64,000 nucleotides of DNA. Origin: Isoetes taiwanensis. Lineage: Eukaryota > Streptophyta > Lycopodiopsida > Isoetales > Isoetaceae. Of the stretch, positions 12,488 through 22,947 are shown in pieces. Position numbers and translations under genes: made by a program. The notes under the pieces were generated by a model. That model did not search any database and was not told the DNA's origin. It was given only the letters and a program-made list of their open reading frames with translations. Position 1 is the first letter of the stretch; every line of letters begins with the position of its first letter. The stretch covers positions 7,067,725 through 7,131,724 of the forward strand of contig JAJEKV010000013.1 in the NCBI GenBank assembly GCA_021234155.1, given 5' to 3'.

Positions 12488-13190
12488 TTACATCTGTTTC
12501 TTTCCGTTATCAATGCAGCTATGCACTTTGGCAACAACCACCTCTTGTGGCTCAGATGTGGCAGCCACGTCGGATGATGACGGTGGACTGTACAAGACAT
12601 TCTTAACATTCCCAATTGTTCCAAGTCTACTGTTACCATTGTCACTCAAACTGACCATACCAAGAGAAGCTCTATGACTCTCAAACTTGTCTTTGGCCAA
12701 TGGCTAATACGCACATTACCATTTCATTTGTGCAAATATAAATCAGCTCGGAAGCCTCTTCATTAACTTGGTCTCTGATAAAATAAAATTGTGCTTGAAT
12801 GTGCTTCGTTCTAGCATGATACTTAAGATGCTTCGTCAGCACAATAGAATCCTGACTATCATTGAATATTACTATTGGATCTGCTACACATTCATGATGT
12901 AACCCTTTTAGCAACCTCCTTAATTAAATACCTTCTTTTGCTGCATGAGTCGGTGCTTTATACTCCACTTTTGTACTGGAAAATGCAACTAGTGCTTGCT
13001 TCTTTGAACCCATGAAATTGAGCAAAGAATATCCAGAAGTTGACTTCTTTGAATCTGAATCTTCTGCCGATCTGCTTTTCTATAGTCAATCAATATTGCA
13101 TTTCCCATTCCTTCAAAATGCAGCCGAAAATGAGTTGTTCCCTACAAGTATCTCATGATCCTTCTTACATTTTTTCAATGTTTAAAACCT
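12488..13190 (-). pseudogene. Ty1/Copia RNase H fragment
   Basis: Reading the minus strand with frameshifts gives the Copia RNase H and C-terminal order. First comes VRRIMRYL.GTTHFRLHFEG near 13150, then degraded residues of the SGY..FL.G..ISW..KKQ block. LLKGLHHEC is followed by VIFNDSQDSIVLTKHLKYHA and TKHIQAQFYFIRDQV (about 12780-12900), and finally AKDKFESHRASLGMV near 12680. The final acidic and histidine motifs are partly kept. Reverse transcriptase and integrase are not present. It differs from the Copia copies at 27-34 kb, so it is probably another family. Confidence 0.8.
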
Positions 13191-13329
13191 GAATCTGGTT
13201 AAAAAGTAACTCTCGTTTTTTATCAGTGGCTGTAGAAATCCTGGTTGGGTTCCCTTTAGTTGCTTCCACTTTTGCTCTTTTATTTCCTTTGTCATTTTGT
13301 GATGGGGCTTAGTCTCCATGTTTCGTTTG

Positions 13330-13416
13330 GGCTTCTGCTTTTTGCTCTGTACTTGTCCCATAGTCCATTAGGATCCCTGTGAACGTAAAAAATTTAACTT
13401 ATCTTATCTTATCTTG
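13330..13416 (+). mobile_element. LINE 3' tail with (TTATC)n end
   Basis: The sequence CCCATAGTCCATTAGGATCC followed by CTGTGAACGTAAAAAATTT and then TTATC pentamers parallels the LINE ends at 44.5 kb and 46.5 kb. A short stem can form at 13362-13375. The upstream boundary is unknown, and about 130 bp of pyrimidine-rich sequence before it may belong to the same element. Confidence 0.55.
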
Positions 13417-13659
13417 ACATCTATGTAATAGGGCCCTGATCGACACAAGCTTTACTACTAGAGAAAATGTTACCATGAAATACAAGCTAGTAATCTATGT
13501 GAACCATCTAGCAACTAATCTTGCTTTAAAATGTTCTATAGAGCCTTGAGCTGTATATTTCACCATAAACAACCAGTTACAACTGATAGCTTGTCTGCCA
13601 TTTTGAAGTGGAACTAGATGCTATGCTTGATTTCATTGAAGGGACTAAAATTCAATATT

Positions 13660-14830
13660 ACGACTAGAGTGGTCCCATGATGGACCAAAAATGGTCCGTT
13701 TGCAGTGCTCACTTTAAAATTCGTATAAAATCAATGACACAAAATCTATTTGAACCCTTCTTAGGAGTTCATATATAGCAGTCATGCTCCACTAGAAAAA
13801 TATCTAGAAATATATATAGCTCTATTCTTGTAAGTTAATGCTCTAGCAGGGTCAAGTACCAAAAGGTTCATTTTTAAATAAAGTTAAACTGCCTTGACGA
13901 AAATATTTTTTCAAAATTTCTTATTACCATAATATTTTTCTACATGACATAGAGAAAAAGATACAAAAAACCTCATGTCAATCCGAAGTCTGTGAAGAAA
14001 GATAGGGCTATTCAAACATGACAGGGTCAAAACTGTTTTCTGCCTCCTCAGAACCAATTATGATCCCCAGAAGGCAGTTGTAGTTTACATACAACAATTT
14101 TTACAAGGAAATGCATTTTGAGCTAATATTTGATATGTAAGCAACTGACAAGATCCTCCATCCCATCTTGATTGGCCTTGAATTTGATAATCAGTTTTGG
14201 GATACTTGTAATAATGATTAATATTTCCGTATATAGAGCAAAATTTAGTCTATGATGTCCTCCAAAAATTTATAGTATGAAAGTTCAAAATGATATGAAA
14301 CCAATGCAAAAATAAGCTCATAGAAAACGCAAAAGACATGGTCACAAGAAATCAAGAAAAGTTTCTGTACTTGAGCCCATTACTGGTTCATAGGTCCATT
14401 TAAAATCAATAACTTCTTATGTTAATCGATCTCAAGTTGAATTTTGGGATATGAATAGCTTCTGATCCACTTGAGTAATTGAAAATATTTGTTGACGATA
14501 ACCTTTAGATTTGGATTAATCTTTATAGCATCAACTTCAAATACGTCTTCTACGTTTATTCTAGATTTATGCCTCAAGATGTAACTAGAGATTACATTCT
14601 CAAAATGTCCCATGTCATGAAATCAATGCAAAAAAAAATCTAAAGAAAAATATGCAAGTTTATGACCATGAAAAGTCATGTTAGACTACTATGTGCAGTT
14701 CCACTTGCAGACCATTATTGGTCCACAGGACTGAAAGTTTAAAAATTAATAGAAGCAACATATTTATCAATTTTGATCTCAACTTTGGAATATATGTTAT
14801 GCGCAGTTCTCTATAGGATAAAATTGGTTG
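13660..14830. repeat. Diverged tandem repeat, about 320-bp period
   Basis: Related blocks occur at about 14290-14420 and 14600-14730. Each has an ATGAAA(C/T)CAATGCAAAAA motif, then a GACCATG or GGTCAC segment, then a CTTG..CCATTA.TGGT(C/T)CA segment. A more decayed copy may lie near 13670-13760. Intervening sequence also aligns loosely (TTGAATTTTGGGATA against TCAGTTTTGGGATA). It resembles a degraded satellite. The copy number is my estimate by eye. Confidence 0.5.
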
Positions 14831-14879
14831 GTTAGACGAGCTTGTATAATTTGAGGGCAATGTTTAAGCACAACATTAG

Positions 14880-15202
14880 GGAGAGTATTAAAAAAAAAGG
14901 CCCTTCTTAGAGATGCCAACGTGGCAATGGAAAAAAAAAAGGAACGGGCTGCCCGACGAAATAGGGTTTCTGCCCCGTTTTGTTTTTACTTCACTAGCAG
15001 ACAAACTGAAGAGATCTGGAGATCGATTGGCATACTGTACGCTCGATGAGAAGAATGTTGAGGAAGAAGCCACCGTATCTAGGTTCGTATACAACTGTCT
15101 CTGCCACGTTTTTTCAAATTCAAATTTCAAAATGTTTTCGCACCAGATTGACTTTGAGATGGGATTCTTTGCATTCAATTTCGAAATGGATGTCTTGGAA
15201 TT
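14880..15202 (+). other. Possible first exon of unknown gene
   Basis: An open frame from 14913 gives about 60 residues with mixed composition, ending near a possible donor at ATCTAG|GTTCGT (about 15081). No downstream exon that joins it could be shown. It may equally be chance. An A-run at 14889 and 14931 flanks it. Confidence 0.2.
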
Positions 15203-15340
15203 CCTTGCCTTTTGAATTTCGAAATGAATGTCTTTGAAATTGGGGAATGGGAGGTCTGAAATTTAAATTCCTTGCCTTTTGAATTTCGAAATGAATGTCT
15301 TTGAAATTTGGGAATGGAAGCTTTGAAATTTAAAACTTCA
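15180..15340. repeat. 67-bp tandem repeat, about 2.4 copies
   Basis: Copies begin CCTTGCCTTTTGAATTTCGA at 15203 and 15270, with a partial copy just before 15203. The second copy differs from the first at a few positions. Each unit contains GAATTTCGAAATG.ATGTCTT. Confidence 0.85.
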
Positions 15341-16082
15341 TCAATTGTACTGCCTTGACCGTGCTCTCCAAATAATGGTCAGCATTCTAAACCCTTCTTC
15401 TATTTATTGAGTTTGAAAGCATCCTTACAATCCTGCTAGTATTATACTCAAGTATGTCATCTTTTACAAGCAAGCTTTCACATTATAATTACTGTTTGAA
15501 TAATTTATGTGCAGATAACTCTTCAAATTTATGGCAAATTACTAGCTTGGCATTTGGTGCTGCTAATGTTCTTTGTCTCATCAATATATTCTGCTCTATT
15601 TCTTAAACCTTAGATCACGCTGTATAATTTATTGAATAAACAGAAGCATTTGAACACCTCTTTTAAAAACCATTCCATTTGTACATCTACAGTATGCCCA
15701 TTATGTAGATAATTCGGCGTAAGAATCTGAGCTATTAAAAATCTGAACTATTGCTGCCTTTTCTCACTGGATAATGAAGGACATGGAACATATGTTTCAT
15801 AACTTGGAAAGGAACAGGTTGTCTTGGATGCAATGGGAGCTATGATAGTTATAAAAGGGTTCAAATCCCTTAGACGCATGTGGATTAACACGTTGTGAAA
15901 TTGTAGTATTATGCATGCAATTCTTCACTGTCTAGATATTTTGAATCCCTTATCATTTTTAAATTCATGATAGGTAATTGCTTTATGCTGAAAGATTTTA
16001 ATCTTTTTGTTTCTCATCCTTTAATTTGTATGTGACTACTTTGTAAGTCTAATGCATTGTTATTATATGAGGATGCATGCTG
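15341..16082. other. Intergenic or intronic, no gene seen
   Basis: AT-rich sequence without a recognisable open frame or repeat boundary. Confidence 0.35.
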
Positions 16083-16395
16083 TAATGTTTCTGTTTATTA
16101 GGTCGTAAAGCAAGAGCCATTTTTAAAATCATGGAAGACAGCCTTGCACAAACTGTCATTGATGCACAGATGTGTGCATTCATCTGAAACAGCCAGCTTG
16201 TAAGTTGCGTACAATTTACATAGCCTACTACTGCATCTTGGACTGCTTTTCTTGGTGCATGTGTAATGCATGGTGATATGGAATAGGAAAAATTTGCTGC
16301 AAAATGTGCAGTTGAATCTGATCCAAAAAAGGCTGGACCATATGTACTGCTGTCAAATATCTGTGCTGTACCTAGTGATGAATGGGCAGGCATTG
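16083..16395 (+). pseudogene. PPR protein fragment (E-domain-like)
   Basis: The plus strand at about 16285-16380 reads KCAVESDPKKAGPYVLLSNI then CAVPSDEWAGID. This matches the E-motif of plant PLS-class pentatricopeptide repeat proteins (usual form LEPxNxGxYVLLSNIYAxxGxW). Upstream, about 16100-16180 is an open frame interrupted by a stop. No complete PPR array or DYW domain is attached. PPR proteins act in organelle RNA processing; this piece is a relic. Confidence 0.6.
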
Positions 16396-16522
16396 ATTGA
16401 TGCTTCTAGTGGAGAGCAAGCAGTTTGATCTTCTATATGCTATTATTGCAATTCGCTACCTGCAAAGGCAGACAGCAATTTCATATAGACGTCTTGGCAT
16501 GCAACTCAAACAAGAGAATAAG

Positions 16523-16672
16523 AAGGAACTGGTGGATGATCTGTCTCTAGAGTGTGGACCTAATGTTTGGCCTTTTATACTTATGACATTGGCAAGTCAG
16601 AAGGAACTGGTGGATGATCTGTCTCCAGAGTGTGGACCTACTGTCTGGCCTGTACTTATGTCGTTGGCAAGC
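16523..16672 (+). repeat. 78-bp in-frame tandem duplication
   Basis: AAGGAACTGGTGGATGATCT at 16523 recurs at 16601. In the plus frame both copies encode KELVDDLS(L/P)ECGP(N/T)VWP followed by a leucine-rich tail ending LAS. The 78-bp period, a multiple of three, keeps the frame. It lies inside a 121-codon open frame (16397-16762) that I cannot assign. Confidence 0.8.
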
Positions 16673-16762
16673 ACCAACAAAATTGTGCCTGCAGACTTCC
16701 GTATATCTATACTCTTAACTAGGGTCCCAGAAAAACACATTGGCCTTCTTTGCATGTTGTAA

Positions 16763-17517
16763 ACCCTGCTCTGGCTTTGTCTCACCAACTTTTGCTTAAA
16801 GTTGGTTTATAATAGATGCCTATTTAGGTATTAAGGACTAGGTGCAAGATTATAAGGTTTGTCTTGGCCTGAGGTGTCAATTTAATATAGTTAAGCGTGT
16901 GTTTCATAATCCCCCCAGTGAAGCAACAAAATAATGCCTGCGGATTTTCTTCTATCTTTTGTTCCACAGGAAAGTAACTGAAGGACCATGAGGGACCAAA
17001 ATAGATATCAGATCAATGAGATTGGTAACATACTGCACAAATAAATCATAATCTCAAGGTTGACCAACTCCTACTGGGCTTAGGTTATGAGATCATGCTC
17101 TGCTGTGGGCTAAAGGGTTACTAAAGAAACAGAATAATGAAAATAGCCCCCTTGAAGCTTAGGATGAATTTGTTGTCCAGCTACATCTTGTAAGACTTGT
17201 AAATTTGCAAGAGCTTGTAAACATCTTAAGACGTTCTATTTCAATAAAAACACATGTACATTAATAGACTCCATAGACAGAGCATATGATGAAACAGATG
17301 ATGAATTAACAGCTTCTGCACTCCAAGGCCACTACTTATTCTTAATTACATATATAGTGCATGTTGAATAAAATGATTCTTAACATGTTGCAGGGTATAG
17401 TAGCAAGTTTTGTCGCATAAATTTGAAGTACAATTCATTGGTCTACTTGATGTAATTCCTTAGGGTGCTTGTTATGGTTTGTCACCAGCATATCTAATTC
17501 CATATTTTTCATTGCAG
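16763..17517. other. Intergenic or intronic, no gene seen
   Basis: AT-rich sequence. It ends in a good acceptor-like sequence (CATATTTTTCATTGCAG) at 17517, which opens the candidate exon described next. Confidence 0.4.
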
Positions 17518-17880
17518 TCTAACCAAGTACATGATGAAGGGCTTGGACAATTCCGAGTCGAAGTACCACAAAGTTGCCTGCCTCTCAGAAAAAAGGGAAC
17601 AAGGAATAAGAGTTTTGATGATGATACTTTGAGGGCCCAAGGAGCAAGGCACATCGATTTATGGGCAAAAGGTGCATTGTACCCAGTAGACCCTTTTACT
17701 CAACTCCATCCAGATTTCAACTCCGCGTCAGGTCTGATCAAATTCACATCATTGGGTCATAACGGCCTGCTTGGGTACTGCCAACACCTAAGCTACTCTG
17801 ATTTTTCTTTGCGATGTTATGCCAATTCATTGGCAGCGACACACATTTTGAGAAACTACGAGAGGAAAATGACCAGCTAA
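17518..17880 (+). CDS. Candidate exon upstream of the 578-residue ORF
   Basis: An open frame begins after a consensus acceptor at 17517 and runs to a stop at 17878-17880, in a different frame from the large ORF that starts at 17814. It is hydrophilic and matches no family known to me. A possible donor (GTCAG|GTCTGA at 17732) and an acceptor (GGCAG at 17836) could link it to the large ORF, but the phases do not match, so either another junction is used, there is a frameshift, or the exon is spurious. Confidence 0.25.
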   Translation, partial: SNQVHDEGLGQFRVEVPQSCLPLRKKGTRNKSFDDDTLRAQGARHIDLWAKGALYPVDPFTQLHPDFNSASGLIKFTSLGHNGLLGYCQHLSYSDFSLRCYANSLAATHILRNYERKMTS

Positions 17881-19550
17881 GAATTGATACACGCAAAAAT
17901 GCAAATGTTATAACTCAAATGAGGTCTGATATCATGTCAATAGGTTTACGAGCAAAAAGGTTGGCAGAGGAGAAGTATGCATTGGAGGGAAGATTGAAAC
18001 GTTTGAAGCGTACTCCTATGGGATGTAGAGAGAGAAAAAGGAGCATGAAGCCTATGTGTGTCCTTGCACCTGGAGGTGGTGGAACAAAGAGAAGAATAAA
18101 AGCAATCAAAGAGCTGATAGATCCGGAGAAGGAAAGCAAGAAGACTCGTGGAGATAAAATGGCTTTTGTTCTTAAAAGGCTTGCTACAAAAGAAGATATC
18201 TTGAAGCTAATGGACTTGCCAGGCTCAAAGTCATTGAAGAGTGCATTGATAAGTATCGTATTGGATGAATTAAGCAAGCAACAAAGCCCTGAATTTGTGC
18301 AGTACGTATGCGATAGTGCTGGAATTAGTAGGAGAGCTTATCATGCATTATGTAAGTCTTTGCAAGGAAATTTTGCAGGAGTTGGTGTAAAGAAGTTGCC
18401 TCTTCCACGAGTATCGACGGTATGGATGTGTAGGAATGCAAGGAATGAAAAGATATCAAAGCTTTTAGGCGAGATGACTCATATTGATGCTTGCATTAGT
18501 TTGGATGAGTTAGAGAAAAATAAGAATGTAAGGGCCAAGAAAAAGGTTAGTGACACTTTCAGTTTGAATGAGAAAAATAATTGCTGGTTTAATGCAGAGA
18601 ACGTGCTCCAATTGATGGTTAAATATTATGATATGAGCACGGAAGAATGTGCAGGAAAGCTTGTCGTAGTCATTAAGCTTGACGAGATGCAATTATTAGC
18701 AGGGGAAAAGTATGAGCGAGTCTCATTGACATTGATGAACAGGGCTCTTAAACCAAGTGAAGATGAGAAGAAAAACTTTTCTGTGCAATCAGAAGATGAT
18801 ATATGGTGGCTTGGCATATTTCAGGTAGACAAAGAGAGTCATGGTATGCTGAAATGGGTGTTTGACCGTTCGTCTCTTCCATCACTTATTGCTTCCCACA
18901 ATAAGGGCGAGAAGCTTATTGTTCCATCCTACGGATCCTATGAGGTGGAGTGGCATATGGCAGCAGATCTCAAGACTATAAAATGCATGTATAATATGAA
19001 ACATGGTGGACAGAAGACCATACATGCGTGCATATATTGTATGCATAGGATGAAGGAACCTGTATCATCTACAAGTGCTCGGTTTGCTAATAAGAGTACT
19101 CTTCAATGTGATCAAGATAGTGCACCATGTAGAGAGGAGAAAGATACGTCATTGGAGCCAATATTAAACATTCCTTTGAGTAGGGTGCATTTCTGCACAC
19201 TTCATGCATTCCTTAGAATCATAGACAAAATGGTGTATATGAGTATTTTATTTGCATGGAACAGATTGCCAAAATCAGCCAGTGAAAAAAGCATGAAAGA
19301 CATTGAGAATGTGTTGTCTGAAGTTGGTCTACATGGAAGGAATTATAAAATTCAAAAGGATGAAAGTAGAGGAGGAAATGTACCTGCAAAACCTTCCATG
19401 GGAGGCGTCAAAGCAAGAAAGTTTCTTCCAAGTTTGAATGCATCAGCAAATGGAAAATGGGAATACTATAAAGATTTGATTGAGGCAGAAGATGACAGGA
19501 CTAGCCGTGGTCAAATGCGTGTTAAAAAATTAATGGCTTTGGCTTCCTGA
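17814..19550 (+). CDS. 578-residue protein of unknown function, possibly mobile-element derived
   Basis: This is the longest uninterrupted plant-like frame in the window. Seen in the translation: a charged, coiled-coil-like N-terminus (about residues 10-70, including EKLREENDQLR), a basic stretch (60-115), then a globular C-terminal half. Notable blocks are LVVVIKLDEMQLL (283-295, Asp290 after a hydrophobic strand), WWLGIFQVDKESHG (331-344), VEWHMAADLKTIKCMYN (378-394, Asp385), HACIYCMH (404-411, CxxC) and RVHFCTLHAFLRIIDK (457-472). Two aspartates on either side of predicted strands, followed by Cys/His pairs, would fit an RNase H-like transposase with a zinc-binding insertion, but no catalytic glutamate is assigned and this is inference only. 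The frame ends in a small-residue tail (LMALAS) and may be truncated. The start at 17814 is the first ATG after an in-frame stop at 17799. I do not recognise the family. Confidence 0.7.
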   Translation: MLCQFIGSDTHFEKLREENDQLRIDTRKNANVITQMRSDIMSIGLRAKRLAEEKYALEGRLKRLKRTPMGCRERKRSMKPMCVLAPGGGGTKRRIKAIKELIDPEKESKKTRGDKMAFVLKRLATKEDILKLMDLPGSKSLKSALISIVLDELSKQQSPEFVQYVCDSAGISRRAYHALCKSLQGNFAGVGVKKLPLPRVSTVWMCRNARNEKISKLLGEMTHIDACISLDELEKNKNVRAKKKVSDTFSLNEKNNCWFNAENVLQLMVKYYDMSTEECAGKLVVVIKLDEMQLLAGEKYERVSLTLMNRALKPSEDEKKNFSVQSEDDIWWLGIFQVDKESHGMLKWVFDRSSLPSLIASHNKGEKLIVPSYGSYEVEWHMAADLKTIKCMYNMKHGGQKTIHACIYCMHRMKEPVSSTSARFANKSTLQCDQDSAPCREEKDTSLEPILNIPLSRVHFCTLHAFLRIIDKMVYMSILFAWNRLPKSASEKSMKDIENVLSEVGLHGRNYKIQKDESRGGNVPAKPSMGGVKARKFLPSLNASANGKWEYYKDLIEAEDDRTSRGQMRVKKLMALAS

Positions 19551-19868
19551 TATGGTTCTTCTCAATCTTCAGATCTTGCAAGCATTCAACTTGAAAAGAA
19601 TCAGATTATCGGTCATACTATCACTTCTCTGATGACTCAATCATAATTTTGAGGAATTCATTGTTCTTTTTGTTTAATATGAACTTTTGATCATCTGTCA
19701 CATTTGCAAGGCAATATAATTCTGTTATATGTGTATAAATCCAGGCTGTGGAAGTGTACGCAGTGTTTAGCTTACAATTTCATTGCGGATCAAGATTTGC
19801 TTTATAGCATATGACTGAAAAAAATTAATGGCATAGTTGGAAGTTGTTTTATATGTGCATTGTTTTAG

Positions 19869-20374
19869 AGTTGGTGTTTGGGGCGATGAAAATGTGACCT
19901 TGGGGTCCATCACTATATACAAAACACATGAGTGGTTTCGGAAGAACCCAAGCTTGTATTTCCAATGTAAAGGGGAAGCAAAGGTGCACCTGCCAGATTT
20001 GAGGGAAACATACCAGCTATACACATTTATTGGAGAAGAGTCATGGCAGGTAAGAATTTGATCACTTATTGTTCTCAGTACGTGCATACCACCTGATGCA
20101 TGCAGCAGAAAGGCTCATGATTTTATTCTCTTAATATTAATTTAAGGCCCTAGTACATAAATTCCAAAAGAATTCTGTTTCACCTCAGCCTTGATTCCAA
20201 AATCACAGTTTTGGAGCACATCAATTTTGCTTTTTGCTGCCCATTATTCCTTTCGCTTTGATTCACGAGCCTCTATTCAGGAGATGTTCATTAAAGATGC
20301 GAGGTCCAAGGAGTTGGGTTTGTTGAACAAAACTACAAGATACTTCTTTGACAGCAGCAGGAATAGTTGGATAG
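19869..20374 (+). CDS. Two exons of an unrecognised gene (partial)
   Basis: Exon A (19869-20049) opens after TTTTAG and ends CAG|GTAAG. Exon B (20281-20374) opens after CTCTATTCAG and ends ATAG|GTAAAT. The junction is phase 0 on both sides, so they splice cleanly. The product contains VGVWGDENVTLGSITIYKTH, HEWFRKNPSLYFQ and DLRETYQLYTFIGEESW, then EMFIKDARSKELGLLNKTTR. Amino-acid composition and splice sites look genuinely coding. No earlier or later exons were found; downstream sequence becomes PPR pseudogene at about 20440. Family not recognised. It is probably a gene fragment. Confidence 0.5.
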
Positions 20375-20429
20375 GTAAATGGTGAAACTGTTGGCATTTG
20401 GTGAAACTATGGATAACAAAGGGCTTTAG

Positions 20430-20710
20430 TATGACATTGTTGTTGGGAGTGCCCTTGTAGACGTATACATCAAATGTGGAGGTCTAGAAGAAGCATGGTT
20501 GGTCCTTAAGAAATTACCAAGGCGGAATGTTGTATCATGGAGTGCACTGATTTTGGATATGCTCACCATGCAGAAAGTGTCCTTGCCCTAGAATGTTATG
20601 AGGATATGCTTGAAGAAGGCATAGAACCAAACAATGTAACTTTTTTGGGCATATTGAAAGGTTGCGCCTGCTTGGGAGCTCTACATCAGGTTAGGAAAAC
20701 TCTATGCTAT
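20430..20710 (+). pseudogene. PPR (PLS-class) fragment, frameshifted
   Basis: The first frame reads [19 protein letters not shown] and [11 protein letters not shown], the standard PLS-class phrases. After a frameshift near 20545 the next frame reads YEDMLEEGIEPNNVTFLGIL and ends GCACLGALHQ. That is about two repeats of an organelle RNA-binding PPR protein. There is no start codon or flanking array. The last codons run into GGTTAG, which may be an old junction. Confidence 0.85.
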
Positions 20711-20896
20711 ATTTTATTCGATTCATTGTCATGCCAGTCCAGGCCCTCTATGATGCTAAGTCGAATGATGCATCTTACAAAGAAAGAGATTTCTCTCATT
20801 CCAAAATAGGCCTGTCATAGGCCACCTTATATTCTGACCATCAAGCACAGCTTCAATTGTTTGAACAATTATCCTGCACAAATTATGAAGTAATGT

Positions 20897-20940
20897 TGCA
20901 AATATTGGATTAACAGATTGCAAATATTGGATTAACAGAT
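20897..20940. repeat. 22-bp perfect tandem duplication
   Basis: TGCAAATATTGGATTAACAG plus AT occurs twice in direct succession (20897-20918 and 20919-20940). Confidence 0.97.
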
Positions 20941-21939
20941 ATTAAAAATAACAACACATCCAATGACCTAGAGCTTTTGCCATGAACTTATACAATGAAG
21001 GTACAAGGTAGTTATGCCTGTGTAGACATTAGGCAACAAAAAAGCCATCGTTCCATGCATCTCCTTGGAGAAGTCTTGCATCAATGCAACTGTTACATTA
21101 CAAGGCTTGCAGATGATGTCTCTGCATCATATGTTTTTAGATGTATCCGTAAATGCAACATACCTACTTAAAATACGATTTACCATCATGAAGGTATCCA
21201 ACAAATCCTCCAAACTCACAAATTCATCAAGCCTGGCAGTTTTGTACAAGTCGGTGGCATCAAATATGCCTTGACTGCAGCAACCTGTATAATGGAATTT
21301 CACATTTTGAAAATTTGAGAATTTCACGTTCCGATTGTGTTCTGCTTTCTAGCTTGTCTAGCATTATTCCTTCCACCTTTTGGAGGTGCCATTCTAAGCA
21401 GATCAAGGCTGGAGCGCTATTATACGTACATAATTATCGGTAAGAAACTGTTGGAAAACTGTGCTAAAGCACTGGATTGAACAATCAAATAAAAGGGATA
21501 CAAGACAACTCAATTTCCCCAAAATAATGGCATCGTTAGCTGCTTGAGTTGGATAAGTTGCTTGTGTTTACTTGCCAAAATGGAAAGCCTCACAGTCAAG
21601 TGGCTGAGGAGAGTCCAACTTTGGCATATGCATGACCATATTTTGAGATTAGAAATCGACAGCCTTACCACCAATGTGAAGCTAACATGCTTGTACCCTG
21701 TAACGTTATATTGCATCTTCTTTGGACAAATCTAGCATTCGAACCTTCTTCTCTTACATGTACAAGAACAAAAAATAGAACAACTTCCAAACTTGCAGGA
21801 TTCGTACCACAACAAGACTGTGAATCAAAAGCACCAGGAGACACCAGGAGACTCAAATGTATTTGCAATGTCTTCCATATGTATATCCATATAATTTTCA
21901 GAGCTTATGCTACTACTGCTAGTGCTAACTCCTTTCTCA
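20941..21939. other. Region of pseudogene-like minus-strand sequence
   Basis: Short minus-strand frames between 21100 and 21870 have coding-like composition but many stops. They may be further decayed parts of the PPR/kelch pseudogene that follows, but no specific motif could be named. Confidence 0.3.
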
Positions 21940-22206
21940 CTCTTGTTATCTTCCAGCAAGTCATGATGATACTACACGCATCAAGTACAGTGATGAATGT
22001 AACATTGTTTAAAACTACTCCTATAATTGAGTTGCGCACTTATAGACATTATCCTCTAAGCATGCTGCAATCACAGCAGTGCATGAGACTACATCTGGCC
22101 TTGAAATACTAGCAAATACACATTCAACATCCTCCACACTACCGCACTTGCCATACGCACTCAAGAGTGCATTGCATAGTATAATATCTGAGTTGAAACC
22201 ACACAT
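21940..22206 (-). pseudogene. PPR (PLS-class) fragment
   Basis: The minus strand reads CGFNSDIILCNALLSAYGKC, then GSVEDVECVFASI and RPDVVSCTAVIAACLE. After a frameshift near 22030 it continues NNVTFITVLDACS. These are diagnostic PLS-type pentatricopeptide phrases. It abuts kelch-like sequence at its 5' side (see 22215-22610), so two unrelated gene relics are joined. Confidence 0.85.
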
Positions 22207-22214
22207 AATATTCC

Positions 22215-22610
22215 ACTAAGATAATCTGCACTCACAGCACCTTTGCAGATGGGTTCAGGGTTAGGCAAGTCAGGCAACGATTTCATTTTATTTTCTGGAC
22301 ATCATAAACCTCAGATGTTGCAAGAGCCATAAATCCTTCTCCCCATCCACCGGCAACATATATTTTACTTCTGGCCATAATGCATGCAAACCCACATCTG
22401 GCAGATGCCATGCTAGGGATTTTGACCATTCCTTATATTCATGTATCAAATTAATGGCATACACATGACTAACTGCCTTCCCTGTAACAAAATTGATTCC
22501 TCCTAATGCATACAACATACCTTTCTCATATGCTAATTCGCTTGACGTGATCGCCAGGCATGGAATTGGAGGCAGCAAAAAATCATAAACTTGTAGATAT
22601 TGAACTTGTA
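22215..22610 (-). pseudogene. Kelch-repeat protein fragment, frameshifted
   Basis: The minus strand reads ELAYEKGMLYALGGINFVTG, then SHVYAINLIHEYKEWSKSL. After a frameshift near 22395 it reads FACIMARSKIYVAGGWGEGF and SEVYDVQKIK, a second kelch blade with the typical GG and Y/W spacing. A further shift gives LPDLPNPEPICKGA. Plant F-box/kelch proteins have this arrangement, but no F-box is visible. One stop and at least two frameshifts make it a pseudogene. Confidence 0.75.
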
Positions 22611-22947
22611 GAAAGAAGAAAATTCTTCCACGCGTAAACATGCAAACAGAATATTCATGCTGAACCCATGATGAAGTCATGTTGCAATATCTGCAAGCTG
22701 CGTATACGATGCAACCTCTGTACATTCTGAAAACTAAAGCATGTTAATTTTAGTATTCGTTGCACTTATTTTGTGCAAAGGGTCTGCGTCATTCTGAAGC
22801 AAACAGTACAATGATATTGGCATCATTTTTAAAGCATAAAATTAATCTGCAGTAGCATTTATAGAAGCATAATCATTGAACAAAGGAAGACATTCATGAC
22901 CAAAATAGTTTCTATTATTCAAATGCAATTACAATGATTTACAACAG

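Noticed and set aside
17518-17880. Joining this exon to the 578-residue ORF through donor 17732 and acceptor 17836
   Set aside because: The splice phases do not match, so the join would shift frame; reported as a candidate exon only.
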